Positions 1 through 11,180 of a DNA stretch of 64,000 nucleotides are shown one piece after another. Below the pieces are notes generated by a model, which worked only from the letters and a program-made list of their open reading frames with translations, did not search any database and was not told where the DNA came from. The stretch comes from Blumeriella jaapii. Taxonomy: Eukaryota > Ascomycota > Leotiomycetes > Helotiales > Drepanopezizaceae. The DNA is taken from NCBI GenBank assembly GCA_009599575.1, contig VWND01000066.1, positions 186,001-250,000 on the forward strand. Reading direction: 5' to 3'. The position numbers and the translations under genes were made by a program. Each line of letters begins with the position of its first letter. The stretch's first letter is position 1.

Positions 1-495
1 AATTGGAGACCCCTGGCTCGCTTAGTCAAGACGTGTGGGTGGATGGGTGCGTAGAATCTAAGAATCAGAATGGAATTTGGAGATAGCATGGCATGTGAAC
101 CTCAGCTTCTTACGTGAGACAAGGCGGCAAGTCCTTCGTTGGGTATGATAATGGAATGATTGAGTGGCATCGACCACAACGCCGTCAGACAAGATGTTGG
201 CTTGGGGCTGCGTTGCAGGTCGGTCAGCCTGTACGAAAAATTCATGTGCAACACCGGTAGTCCTGAGTATCACCTGAGTAAGACAGAATAGACAGTCGTA
301 AAAAAATCCTGTGAAATAGGTGAACCTGGGTGCCTTAAAGGGGTCTTTTCTTCGCTCATCAGAGCCGTAGCATACTTAAGTAGTTTAGGATTCCCTCACT
401 CACAGTCGGGGTCGTATTCATCCAGAATAGCTTTCGTCTATTTTGAAAAATCAGAATAACCAAAGCAGGCCCACGTCGTCAGTATAGCCGCAATC

Positions 496-2348
496 ATGAC
501 CGCCGTTGGCAATTGGAACCACACGATCAACTTCAACGTGGGCGATCTTGAGACCCCAAGTTCGATTGAAGAAGTCCAGAAGATCGTGAAGAAGGCCTAC
601 AATGACAACAAGCGAGTCACCGTTCTCGGCGCGATTCACTCGACGACGCAATGTATGGTTGGAAGCGACATTGCGATCTCGATGACCAAGAGTATGGTTC
701 TCCCGCTCCCGGTGTATAGACAGCTTGCTGATGCAGTGAATTCAAGTGACCAAGATCCTCGGGGTCGATCAGGGAAGTCTTCGCTCTGAGGAAAATCCGA
801 ATTGCGCTAACCCGCAGTGCAGAAAGCCATGACACTCACCGTTCAGGCCGGTGCTATTCTGCACGACGTCTGTGTGTACTTGAAGAAACTCGGTCTTCAG
901 ACACCTGTTATCCTGGAATTCGGTAACTTTCAGGTATGTTCCCGGCGCTGAGAAAGTTGAGCAAGGACTAAAAGACCTTTAAGCTCGGTGCCATGTCCGG
1001 CACTCACGCCAATGACAGTTCCAGTACGTTCACTTCAGCCTAGGCTCCTGGTAGAACCTCGAATCCCTGGTTTGCTAACAACCGAAAGTGCAACGAAGCG
1101 CACAGTTTGCTGCTCACGTCGTTGGCTACAAGCTAGTCACACCCACAGGAGAGATCATGGTGGCTTCGGCGACTGAGAACTCGCAATATCTCCCGGCACT
1201 TAGATCCCATTTCGGCATGCTGGGCGTAGTTTGTGAAGTCACGGTAAGTTTCTTAGTCACGCAGGACATCTTGACAATACTTGGTGGACTTAGGTGTCGT
1301 GACCCACCCCTATCGGAACCTGTCTCTGCTAATAGTAGGCTTTGAACCCTAGGTCAACCTCCTCAAGACTCAGCCATTGCACGTCGGGTACCAGATCAAG
1401 CAGGTCGATCAATTCCTGGACAACTTCAACGAGGAATTAGTCGCTCTCAAGGCAGCCAACGACCAAGTCTTCGGGTTGCTGTAAGTCAAGTTCTACGAGG
1501 TTTGCTTCTCGTTCGTGACGGTTTTTGGGATGGTGCTAACGAGGACCTACGATGACTAGCTTCGCCAATACTGGCAAGTTGTTGTTGCAGTGCCGTAAAT
1601 TCATGGAGAAACTTCCTCCCAATCCGCACACCCTCGCGACCTGGCTTGATCCCATCGAAAGCCGAGGGATCTCCCTGTTCCCAGATCTGTTCTTGCCCCT
1701 GGTCAAAGCCACCACAGCACTCCGCCCCCAATCAGGCGTGGGAGGTCTCGTCAACTCGGCGCTGGTCGATTTGCCGGTAAGTCAGCCAGTATCCCCAACC
1801 CCGTAAGCTCGCACCGTTAAGTATCCTCTCTTCTAGTTGAAAATCATCGAGCACAGCTCTTACACCATCGACCCATGTGACCGCGGCATCATCTACGACC
1901 ACGACGATCCATCGTTCGAGTTCTACGACTGGGTCTTCCCAGAGGAGAAGTGGCCCGGCATGGTGAGAGCGCTCATGGCGCTCACCGACCGATTCCGGAG
2001 AGAGCATGACTTCCTCATGCCCCTGCCGGTCCTGATCTACTTCATGAAGCAAGATGAGCAATCCTTGCTCTCGCGGGCTCGCAACAGTAACATGATCGCC
2101 GTCGACCCGGAATATCCTGATCCAACTGATCCCACATGGAAACTGTTCCGTCTCGCCTTCAACGATGTGGCTGTGAGCCATGGCGGGATCCCCCACGTCA
2201 ACAAGACGAGAGATGGTGCTATCTATCACTTTGCGAGCAGACGGACCAGGAAGGCTTGAAGGCTTACCTGGAGATCCGCAAGAAGTTCGACCCCAAGAAT
2301 TTGTTCATCAATGACTTCTTCAAGGAAATGTTCAAGGAGTACCTTTGA
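496..2348 (+). CDS. FAD-linked oxidase, D-arabinono-1,4-lactone oxidase family (one-base frame break near the 3' end)
   Basis: Probable VAO-type FAD oxidoreductase. Family members oxidise sugar lactones or alditols with O2, giving H2O2; the substrate here is unknown. Eight exons join well: 496-691, 747-776, 818-933, 984-1023, 1089-1243, 1353-1480, 1560-1776, 1837-2348. Intron 2 could instead be 764-822. The N-terminal FAD_binding_4 part shows VLGAIHSTT, ISMTKMTKILG, VQAGAILHDV, EFGNFQLGAMSGTHAND and RSAQFAAHVVG. The C-terminal ALO domain ends with IRKKFDPKNLF. About 464 residues, normal for the fungal family. Near 2230 the frame breaks: HFA is followed by EQTDQEGLKAY only one base out of frame, with no plausible intron. 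This is a one-base deletion, either sequence error or a real lesion. The 109 nt intron 1244-1352 has a clear CTAAT branch site. Confidence 0.85.
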
Positions 2349-2866
2349 ACAGTCCCCAGAGAAGGTTTCTGCTATCGCTTTTACGTAAACGAGTACTGGG
2401 AGGATAGCTCTTCTCTATAGCCGCTCAATATACAGTCATTTCAATCATGTTTCTTGGCTAAAATAGCCGTCGTAATTCTCAGTAAACAATTCTCCTGCCC
2501 TTTGATGCTTGCCTTTTGATGATTGGACGCGGTGAATTGTTGCTCACAACGCCAACCTATGAGCAACACGCACATTTCCTAAACATCTCCTAACAAGCGA
2601 AATGTAGCAAGTCCACGTAACTCAGATATGTCTGGAAAGACTCGGATTTTCTACACAAGTGCTTGCGTACACGTATTGCTTTGTCACGTGTCTGCCACTT
2701 TACACAGCAAACCTCACGCAAGCTATTCACCCCGGATTTCTGCGTGCGTGACAACAAAGCAAGATACCTAGATTGGTTGCTATCATGGAATTGAGAGCCC
2801 CAATTCCTTCGCCGAGTCCTCCGCCTGAGGCTTTACCGCCGTTTCCCACGGGCCTTGTGAAAACAG

Positions 2867-3698
2867 TCAAAACATGGAGTAAAACAGCAGGGACAAGGCC
2901 TTGGTGACCAAGCCAAACATCGTCCGCGTCTTGGGGTTCTCCAATATCACATCCGGGATCTTCTCCTCCGTGTAGAACTCGATCAAGAGATCTCGATCCA
3001 AGCCGCTCCCAACCTGAGCAGTGTTCAACAGTGACACGGTCTGGAGCAAGTTCACGAACCACAGGTTCAGGGGCAGCTTAGGGGACCCGGCGGCTCGGCT
3101 TTCCCTCTCCGCCGGTTGTACGTCTTCGCCAGGCTCTTGATCGTCACGGGACCGCCATCGGCGTCTGCGAGCAGAGCCTCGAAGAGGGCCGGCTGGAAGG
3201 TGTAGTTGTCGCCCTGGCGGAAGTCGAAGCGTGTGACAGACTATGTGATCGCATCAGCCATCGAGATCCCTCCCCGTTGCCTCTCGTTGTGGGGACTGAC
3301 CCGGTCATGCTCGAGCACGTTGTGCTTCCGCATATCAGAAAGATCGAACGTGCCGTCTTTTCGCACAATGGGCCTCAGACTGTTCGCGAGGTTCGATGCC
3401 AGGGGCCCGTCGAAGTGGAGGACGTTCTTCAGGGCGGTGTTTACTTCGGTGATGGTGATGTTCCTCCCATCCCGGGGGCTTCTCAATGCTTAGCGTCGAA
3501 GGCCTTGATCTCGTCACAATCCACTTACAAATATCCCTGGTTCGCGAGGGCGTTCAAGGCTGGGCAAGGCCCGCGATCAGCAATGTTTCCTCTGATGTAG
3601 GCGTGGTCGTCGGCAGTTGAGTTGACGATCTTCCCTTGTGGTTCCTTCGACCCAAAGGTAAACAGCCCCTTGACAACGCTGAAAAAGCTAAGATACAT
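2867..3698 (-). CDS. Heme-thiolate peroxygenase / chloroperoxidase family (Peroxidase_2), one-base frame break
   Basis: Heme-thiolate enzymes of this family use H2O2 for oxygen transfer or halogenation. Exons on the minus strand are 3698-3529, 3478-3301 and 3240-2867; introns 3479-3528 and 3241-3300 have GTAAGT and GTCAGT donors. Seen: RGPCPALNALANQGY with the proximal Cys of the PCP motif, PRDGRNITI, KHNVLEHD with the acid-base region, then FDFRQGDNYTFQPALFEAL. The C-terminal helix region ends in LSLLFYSMF. Joined length is about 240 residues, at the short end for the family. The start at 3698 gives a hydrophobic MYLSFFSVVKGLF lead; an upstream exon is possible. Between about 3105 and 3115 the frame shifts by one missing base (NRRR, then ESRAAGSPKLP). 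It could use peroxide from the neighbouring oxidase, which is inference. Confidence 0.8.
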
Positions 3699-4783
3699 GG
3701 TTGAAATCGGGAGGTGAAGGTGACCTAGAGAAATGGACCCGCGTATACAGATCTTAATGAGCAAGACTCCGTGCTTCTAAGCTGCCGGTACGTCCAGATG
3801 GAAACGGCCATATTCTGCATGTGTCGCGGCGCTGCTTGCTGACGTGGAAAACCTGCTCCCGTCAAGCGATAGTGCTGAAAGCCGAAACTTGCATGAGGCA
3901 GAATAAGCATGCCACTTTACCTCGCATCTGAGGATATCGTATTCAAGATGTTCCAGTAATCACATGGGAGTTGAAGGGATTTTCAGCGGGAGTAAGCAGC
4001 ATATGAGTGTGCATTTACCGTCCCGAACGTTGTGACACCGTAAGCGAGACCCAGATCTTCAGCTCATGCATTCGTCCATGTGCGGAAAAAAAAACGATCG
4101 GTACACATCAGTTCAGCCTTACAGACAGTCCTGGGCGCCCGACGCAGAAACATCATATGTCGAGATGTCACTGCTTACGTTGTCTAATATCGAAGCAGTT
4201 GGTCAGCAATAGTGCAGTTTCCATTGGCGTTGATGAACTCATGCCTTATGTGGGTGATACAAATATTGCTGATGGACGAGTGGCATGTATGAGGAGCCTG
4301 GAAGAATTCCGACATGCATGAACGAGATATTCATTCACAACTTTCCATGTCCATTGGTCAATTGTCAGAGCCGGTGGTCAGCGTGGGGTGTAAACGTCGA
4401 AGTGGCTCAGGCTCAGGCCTATTTTTCCGGTCTCGAAAACGGCTTTCACTTATTAGCTTTTGGACTTTGCATATACTGAACTCATTTAGTCACTAGGCTG
4501 CTACTTTGCACTAGTTCCTCTTGTCAACCAATGATTAGTTCCATGACAATATCTATCGCCGTCCCTTGTGGTGTCTTTTAGTGCTTTCATGCGTCAGTTG
4601 ACGAAACCTCCTATCAAGTCTAAAGCACTGGGTACCACACACCTCAATTGGGCAATACCATACAGCGCGTGCAAGTCCAGCAATTTCTGACAGAGGTTCC
4701 CGTAGCTGGGTATTCTTAAGACAGCACTGTCCCTGTCAAGCTTGTTGCCTCTCTCAAACCGTGTCATTTCCCTCTCCCACAAG
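3699..4783. other. Intergenic, no gene recognised
   Basis: The interval separates the divergently transcribed peroxygenase and dioxygenase genes and should hold both promoters. Short open frames occur on both strands, for example 4007-4321, but they show no family motif, no splice logic and no codon bias. No RNA gene was recognised. Confidence 0.4.
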
Positions 4784-7010
4784 ATGTCGAACTCAATCCC
4801 TCCCAGCTCCGGCAAAGTCCTCGTGACAGACTCGCCTAGTTTTCAACCTTCGTTTCTCGAGCGATTCTTCATCAGATTCTTCCACATCGTCAACTTCTTC
4901 ATCCCATGGCACAGGCTTCCAGGTGTACGTACCAACCACTTTCCAATCTTTCTCCGATTTTGGATGCTCGACTCTGTAGAAGGTCGTGCGGAACATGAAT
5001 AGGTGGCCGACAGTCTTGAGAATGACCTTGCATAGCAACATACAATCCAAGATCGGGCTTTTTGAACATGATATTGACCTTGGAGTAGTTGATCGGTGCT
5101 ATCAACCTGGATTTTATGCGAATCGAGCTCCGCCAACAGAACTTGTACGATGGCTATGCCTCCGGCTCGGCCCAGGGCAACGCCATGGTGGAGCCGATGT
5201 CAGATTCCAGATTCCTCAACAGCAGAAACTCGGATGGCAAGTTCAACTCGCTCGAGATGCCACTGATGGGCTGCTCAGGCGTGCGATTTGGCCGCAACTT
5301 CCCGAGGAAGTACTGCCAGAAGCCCACCGAGGAGGAGCTGTGGACGCCGAACCCCCGAGTGGTGGCTGAGAAGTTCATGACGAGAGCGCCCGGCGGCTTC
5401 ATCCCGGCCACGAGTCTGAACCTGCTGGCTGCGGCGTGGATCCAGTTCCAGACACACGATTGTTCAACCACGAGTCCGTGAGTATCTTTCGGCCGACCTG
5501 ACAGAGCCCCGAGCTGATCTGTGCTGGCAGAGCCACGAGACATTCGATGTCCCGCTTCCGCCTGGCGACAAATGGCCCCAGGATCACATGAGGCTTTACA
5601 AGACTCTGCCAGACGAGACTCTCGACCCCTCGGATCTCAAGTGTCCGGGCTTCAAGAACATGAACACGGCCTGGTGGGACGGCAGTCAGATCTATGGCTC
5701 TTCGGAGGTGATCACACGCGGTCTCCGCACGATTCACCAGGATGGAAAGCTGCTTCTGACCAAAGGGGGCCGAGAAGCGTTCCTCCCACGAGGAGACGAC
5801 GGGCTGCCTCAGACAGGCTTCAACAACAACTGGTGGATTGGGATGGAGATGTTGCACACGCTGTTCGCACTTGAGCACAATTCGATTTGTACGAGCACGC
5901 AACCCGTTTGAGGATGGTTCGCTAATCCGTCCAGGCGATACTCTCCGCTTGGCGTATCCAGACTGGACTGGGGATGAGATCTTTGAAAAGTCAGCAAACG
6001 AAGTCGAGAGCACCCTCTGTTACATACTGATGCGTCTTAGGGCTCGACTCGTCAACTGTGCCCTCATGGCCAAAATCCACACGGTCGAATGGACACCTGC
6101 AATCCTCGCCCACCCGGCCTTGCAAATCGGCATGTCTGCCAACTGGTGGGGAATCGTAGGAGAGACCTTGACGAAACTCGTCGGTCGAGTCTCCAAGACC
6201 AGTGAAGCGATTAGCGGCATCCCTGGCTCGACGATCGACCAGTTCGGGGTCCCATACTCGCTTACCGAGGAGTTTGTGTCTGTTTACCGGATGCACTCCT
6301 TGATACCAGATGAGATCGCCTTCTTCAGCGCCGAAGATGGCAAACACCAGACGACCATGGCGACGGTAGACACCACCTTCACCAACGCCCAAGCCCCTCT
6401 GGACGCGGGCCTCTCCTTCGCCGACACCTTCTACTCCTTCGGCATCAACTACCCCGGCGCCATCACCAACTTCAACTACCCCAACTTTCTGCGCCACCTC
6501 GCCAGCCCGGACGGCCAGCTCCAAGACATGGCCGTGGTCGACATCCTGCGCGACCGCGAGCGCGGAGTCCCCCGCTACAACACCTTTCGGCGTCTGCTGC
6601 GCATGTCCGCGCCCAAGACGTTCGAGGAGCTGACCGGCGGCAACATCCGGCTCGCGCAGTCCCTCCGCGAGGTCTACGGCGACATCGAGCTCGTGGATAC
6701 CCTCGTCGGCTGCCACAGCGAGCCCATCCCCGAGGGCTTCGGGTTCAGCGACACGGCGTTCCGCATCTTCATCGTCATGGCGAGTCGCCGCTTGAAGAGC
6801 GATCGCTTTATTGCGAAGCAGTGGAACAAAGAGACCTATACGAAGGAGGGCTTCAACTGGGTGCAGAATACCGGGATGAAGGATGTCTTGATCAGACACT
6901 TTCCTGAGTTGAGGGGTCCGCTGAAGAAGAGCAAGAATGTCTTTGCACAGTGGGAGAAGTTGCCCGAGTCAACGAAATATGGGGGCATTGAGACAAATGC
7001 CCCCAAGTGA
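4784..7010 (+). CDS. Fatty-acid alpha-dioxygenase-like animal-type heme peroxidase (one-base frame break)
   Basis: Alpha-dioxygenases add O2 to C2 of fatty acids to give 2-hydroperoxides. Exons: 4784-4924, 5089-5477, 5531-5888, 5935-5989, 6041-7010; about 637 residues, the usual alpha-DOX length. Seen in order: FFIPWHRLPG near residue 40, GRNFPRKYC, AAAWIQFQTHD with the distal His near residue 170, NTAWWDGSQIYG near 222, EHNSICD near 297, ARLVNCALMAKIHTVEWTPA, and VYRMHS near 392-397, whose Tyr and His match the catalytic Tyr and proximal His of cyclooxygenase (Y-x-x-H). The tail has YNTFRRLL and FIAKQWNKETYTKEG. At 5458-5464 the expected HDWFNHES reads HDC, because TGGTTC lacks one G; downstream exons are open in the restored frame. 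This may be a sequence error or a recent lesion. The exact substrate is not known. Confidence 0.87.
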
Positions 7011-7239
7011 GAAGCTTTTCGTTCACCATGGTCAGGTCTGTGTGTTCGTAACGAATTGTGTTCCCCAGGTGGAAAAATTAAATACGAATACTTGCTTTGC
7101 GGAAGCTTTGTGGAAGCTTGGTTGCGCTCCGGAGCTGGGTTGGCGGCTGCTTTCTCGCCACCTCTGACCTTTGACGTCCCCTTCGTATTTCCTCAGCCTA
7201 GGTAGTATCCAGTGAGGTTTTCAGATTGTAAGTTCTGGC

Positions 7240-8560
7240 GTGTGAATTGAAACAAAAAGAAAGGCCTGTGAATCGTAAAGTAAATGCCGGAGATGCAAGC
7301 CCAAAAAGGTATTACTGCAAGTCCCGTAGCCCAGGAAATTGAAGATATGGTAAGAGTGCAAATATATGAAAATACATACCTATGATTTCAGGCTATTTAT
7401 CTTGTCCCAAAAATCCGCTTTTTTCCTTCTGATAGCAATCGATAACAGTAAAAATTTGAATCAAAACAAAAAAAATGCGCTTGTGAATATGAGTCGTAAA
7501 GTTAATGCCGAAAATGCAAGCCCAATAAGGTATTATGTACTGCAACTCCCGTAGCTCAGGAATTTAAAGATATGGTGGTAAAAAAGCAAATAAATAAAAA
7601 TACATATGATTTCAGGCTATTTATTTTGTCCCAAAAATCCGGTTTTTATTCTGATAGCAATCGATAGCAGTAGAAGTATAGATCAAAACAAAAAAAAAAG
7701 CGCTGGTGAATATGAATCGTAAAGTAAATGCCGGAGATGCAAGCCCAATAAGGTATTATTGCAACTCCCGTAGCCCAGGGATTTAAAGAAATGGTAAGAA
7801 AGCAAATATATAAAAATACATACCTATGATTCTAGCCTATTTATCTTATCCCAAAAATCCGCTTTTCACTCTGATAGCAACCGATAATAATAAAAGTGTG
7901 AATTAAAAAACAAAAAAAAAAGCGCTTGTGAATATAAGTCGTAAAGTAAATGCCGGAGATGCAAGCCCAATAGGTACCTTATTATTGCAACTCGCGTAGC
8001 CCAGGGATTTAAAGATATGGTAAGAGAGCAAATATGTGAAAATACATATGATTTCAGGCTATTCATTTTGTTCCAAGAATACACTTTTTATTCTGATAGC
8101 AATCGATAACAGTAGAAGTATGAATCAAAACAAAAAAAAAGCGCTGGTGAATGTGAGTCGTAAAGTAAATGCCGAAGATGCAAGCGTAATAAAGTATTAC
8201 TGCAACTCGCGTAGCCCAGGGAATTAAAGATATGGTGGTAAAAGAGCAAATATATGAAAATACTTACCTATGATTCTAGGCTATTCATCTTGTTCCAAGA
8301 AGCCGCTTTTCATTCTGATAGCAATCGATAGCAGTAGAAGTATGAATCAAAACAAAAGAAAAGCGCTTATGAATATGAATCGTAAAGTAAATGCCGAAGA
8401 TGCAAGCGTAATAAAGTATTACTGCAACTCGCGTAGCCCAGGAATTTGCAAATTTAATAAAAAAGCAAATAGATGAAAAGAGATATGATTCTAGGCTATT
8501 CATCTTGTCCCAAAAATCCGCTTTCCATTCTGATAGCAACCGATAGCAGTAAAGGAGCCG
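7240..8560. repeat. Tandem repeat array, about six units of 221 bp
   Basis: The core CGTAAAGTAAATGCCG recurs near 7274, 7495 (one change), 7718, 7940, 8159 and 8381, giving periods of 219-223 bp. Each unit also holds GCAACTCGCGTAGCCCAGG-like, CTGATAGCAATCGATA and A-rich blocks. The last unit fades around 8540-8560 beside the 3' end of the glycosyltransferase gene. Three units keep an open frame of 62-68 codons with related peptides (FILIAIDNSR, RKVNAEDAS), at 7366-7554, 8036-8227 and 8270-8476. Other units break this frame, so coding is doubtful. It lies between convergent genes and looks like a local minisatellite. Confidence 0.92.
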
Positions 8561-8594
8561 AGGAAAGCAGCGATGATGCAAGGTCAAATCCACG

Positions 8595-9998
8595 TTAGAT
8601 ACTCAGCTCTGCCAGGGTAGAAACGGCATCCAGCGAGCGCTGCTTTCTGACCAACTCCATGATATTTTCCTCGATGATATCGAACGCGTTGTACTCCGCC
8701 ATCTCGCTCTGCAGCTCCTGCGCCCGAGACACGAACGACCCATCAGCCAACACCCTCTCGACGGCTTCTCTGATGGCCGCCGGAGTGGGCGATTCGGTCC
8801 TCATGTTGATGCCCAGACCAGCCCACTCAACCCTCGCTGCCACTTCAGGTTTGTCGGCAGTGGTCCCGGCCACGATCAACGGAGTGCCGTGGCTGACAGC
8901 ATGCTGGAACGCCCCGTAGCCGCCATTCGTAATGAAGACATCGGTATACGGAAGCAGCTCGTCAAACGGCACGAAGTCGGCGACGCGCGCATTTGGTGGA
9001 ATCTCGACATGCTCGGGAAGCGCTGCGCCCTCTCTGCCGAGGGCTGCAACGACCAGAATGTCTTTGCAGTCTGCGAGAGCCCTCATGGTGGGAATCAGGA
9101 GCTTCTCCCATTGTGCGGTTGCAGTGCCCTGGGAAACCGCGACGATCCTCTTCTTGGGAGCGTTGAGCGTGACATCGTCACACCAGGCGGGCTTCGCTTT
9201 CGTGTCTCGATGGCCGCGAGGCAGGAAACCAGCGAACCGCAATCCAGGCGGCGCGTCCGGACGCGGGTATTCCACGCGGGGGACACACATCTGTACATAT
9301 CGATCGGAGAGTGAGATCTGAAAGTCCCACGGGAGGTCTCGGGGCGGCTTGATACTGAATTTCCCCAGGATCTCGGCCAAGGCCAGCGTCAGTTCCGAGA
9401 ACTGCTCCTCGCGATCTGTGTACAGTTGCTCGTTCCGTTCCACGCCAGCCGGTGACGGGTCGTAGGAGAGACCGAGGCCGAAGGGAGGGATCGTTGGTCC
9501 GGAGAGGGGGAGCGGCGTAGTGCCGAGTGTGATGATCGCCTCCGGCTTCGACTCGGCTCCAAGCATGATGGGGAGAGAGCCCCAAAATGTGAACTCTTGG
9601 ATGATGATGATTTTCCGTCCTGGGCTGCGTTGCTGGATGTCCCGCAGAACGCCTTGGATGCTTTCATGCTGATCAGGAATCATGTTGGCGAAGATGCATC
9701 TCATGGCATGGGCGAGACAGTATTGCCCCGACGGAGGCGCGTTCTTGTCTTCCTCCGGGAACAATTCGTCGATGCAGGCTGAACTCCAATCTGCCTTTCC
9801 AAGCAGCGGTCGGAAGGTGATGCCAGCCGCTTCGAGGTGCGACTGGGCCTCGCTGCCCGTGAGAAAGATCGTTTCGTAGCCGCGAGCGACGAAGTTTTTG
9901 GCTATGGCTTTCACAGGCATCACATGGCCGTGGCCGGGACTGGCGCAGAAGAGAAGCAGTGGCTTCGCCATCTCCGCCTTGTCAGCTCGCCGTGTCAT
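8595..9998 (-). CDS. MGT/YjiC-type UDP-glycosyltransferase (GT1-like)
   Basis: GT-B glycosyltransferase expected to move a sugar from a UDP-sugar to a small hydrophobic acceptor. A single uninterrupted frame of 467 residues begins at the ATG at 9998 (MTRRADK); an in-frame ATG at 10055 and a later one at MAKPLLL are alternatives. The N-terminal Rossmann fold shows LLLFCASPGHGHVMPVKAIA with the HGHVMP acceptor-site motif. The C-terminal donor domain shows VAVSQGT and VPFDELLPYTDVFITNGGYG, then HGTPLIVAG, matching the bacterial MGT-type signature (NGGxGxxxxA...GxPxxV). No signal peptide or membrane anchor is visible, so it is probably cytosolic, unlike ER-bound UGTs. It lies next to oxidative enzymes, which would fit glycosylation of a hydroxylated lipid or polyketide; that is inference. 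Intact, unlike the three genes to its left. Confidence 0.88.
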   Translation of the reverse strand: MTRRADKAEMAKPLLLFCASPGHGHVMPVKAIAKNFVARGYETIFLTGSEAQSHLEAAGITFRPLLGKADWSSACIDELFPEEDKNAPPSGQYCLAHAMRCIFANMIPDQHESIQGVLRDIQQRSPGRKIIIIQEFTFWGSLPIMLGAESKPEAIITLGTTPLPLSGPTIPPFGLGLSYDPSPAGVERNEQLYTDREEQFSELTLALAEILGKFSIKPPRDLPWDFQISLSDRYVQMCVPRVEYPRPDAPPGLRFAGFLPRGHRDTKAKPAWCDDVTLNAPKKRIVAVSQGTATAQWEKLLIPTMRALADCKDILVVAALGREGAALPEHVEIPPNARVADFVPFDELLPYTDVFITNGGYGAFQHAVSHGTPLIVAGTTADKPEVAARVEWAGLGINMRTESPTPAAIREAVERVLADGSFVSRAQELQSEMAEYNAFDIIEENIMELVRKQRSLDAVSTLAELSI

Positions 9999-11180
9999 GT
10001 TTGTTTGCTCGTTCGAGTCGATATCGCATCTAGAGGGAGAAAAACAGTAGGTCAAGGTGTTACTGACAGCTACACAGCCACGTGGTCTGGGAATCCCTCC
10101 CTCTGCTGCTCAAGCTAAGCTCGTCGGTCTATTGCGGCTACGGCGAAGAAGATGGCGAAGAAGCAAAAACGCTTGCACACAAGGGCGCACCACCGGCCTT
10201 GCAGAATCCAGACAAATTGGCTTGAGATCAACAGCTGCATTCTAGGGCGAGTCGACGCGAAAGGGCCATCTCAGACTATATAACCCACACAGCTGATGGG
10301 TGTGAACTACATACAGGTGGCAACTGTGACGAAGTGATGCCCTCATACCGAGTCCCTCGCATTTGGATCCACAGATTGTGTCAAGTTTAGAGCTCCAGGG
10401 CGGGGTTGGATAGCACTTCCCGGCACACAGGGCAACATCCAGTTGGTTGCGAGAGCATCAGAAGTTTTTGGAAATAGGAGAATTGTTTGCTTTTAGACGC
10501 AAGCCGGGGACATAACTTTGTTTTTATTCGGGGACCAGGGGTACACAGATAGACGAGAACGACGTTAAAGCCGCTAAACTCCGATCTCAACCCTTAGCCA
10601 TTTGTGTAGTCAGTCAACAAAACTTGAAAAGTGCAACCAGACATGCATTTCTTGCGCGGCCTGTCACCAGCACCAGCGAGCGTGACGGTAACCGATTTGT
10701 GCAGGCTATCGCAAACCCAAAAAGATCACCTGTAGTTTCGCATGTTCAAAATATCAAGATGTACGTCATGCCATCTCCCACTTCTTACATGTTACAGTAC
10801 TGTAGGTTTCCCGTCGGTTTGCTCAAGATTTCTGGGGGGTGGGGACCAAGACCAACTCTCGATCAAAGGTTTGAACTTTAAAATCGGATCGCTACATGGA
10901 ATCCTGGGGCAAGTTCGAGATAAGGAATTCATCGGGTGCTCCATTACTCGAGTCCATGACCGCGAGATGGGACTGTATCTGCGGCTGTTGGGACTGTGAA
11001 ATGGCAAAGCTCTTGGTGCAACGTGAGAGAAGACTCGGACGTTTGAGAAGAGTGTGGGATAGGCGCCGCAGACAATACACAACGCGTTTATATGAAGGGC
11101 TCTAGTGCCTCATCACCATCACTACACTCAACTTCAACCTTTGGCTGCAAAACACAAGAGGTGCCGAGCTCAGCGACTCG
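9999..11180. other. Intergenic, no gene recognised
   Basis: This holds the upstream region of the glycosyltransferase and the 3' flank of the dehydrogenase fusion gene. Only short overlapping frames on both strands (for example 10792-11082) occur, without family motifs. No repeats or RNA genes recognised. Confidence 0.4.

Noticed and set aside
1293..1352. Possible short extra exon in the lactone oxidase gene after the TTAG at 1293
   Set aside because: Taking 1244-1352 as one intron with a CTAAT branch site joins EVT to VNLLKTQPLHVG in frame; a separate exon adds nothing family-like.
3240..3303. In-frame TAG that seemed to disable the peroxygenase gene
   Set aside because: The stop lies in a 60 nt intron (GTCAGT...CATAG). 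Splicing joins EHDR to SVTRFDFRQGDN in frame, as the family requires.
4007..4321. 104-codon frame between peroxygenase and dioxygenase
   Set aside because: No motif, no splice partner and no coding bias; probably promoter sequence.
7240..8560. CRISPR-like array
   Set aside because: Units are 221 bp with no unique spacers, and this is a eukaryotic nuclear genome. It is a tandem satellite.
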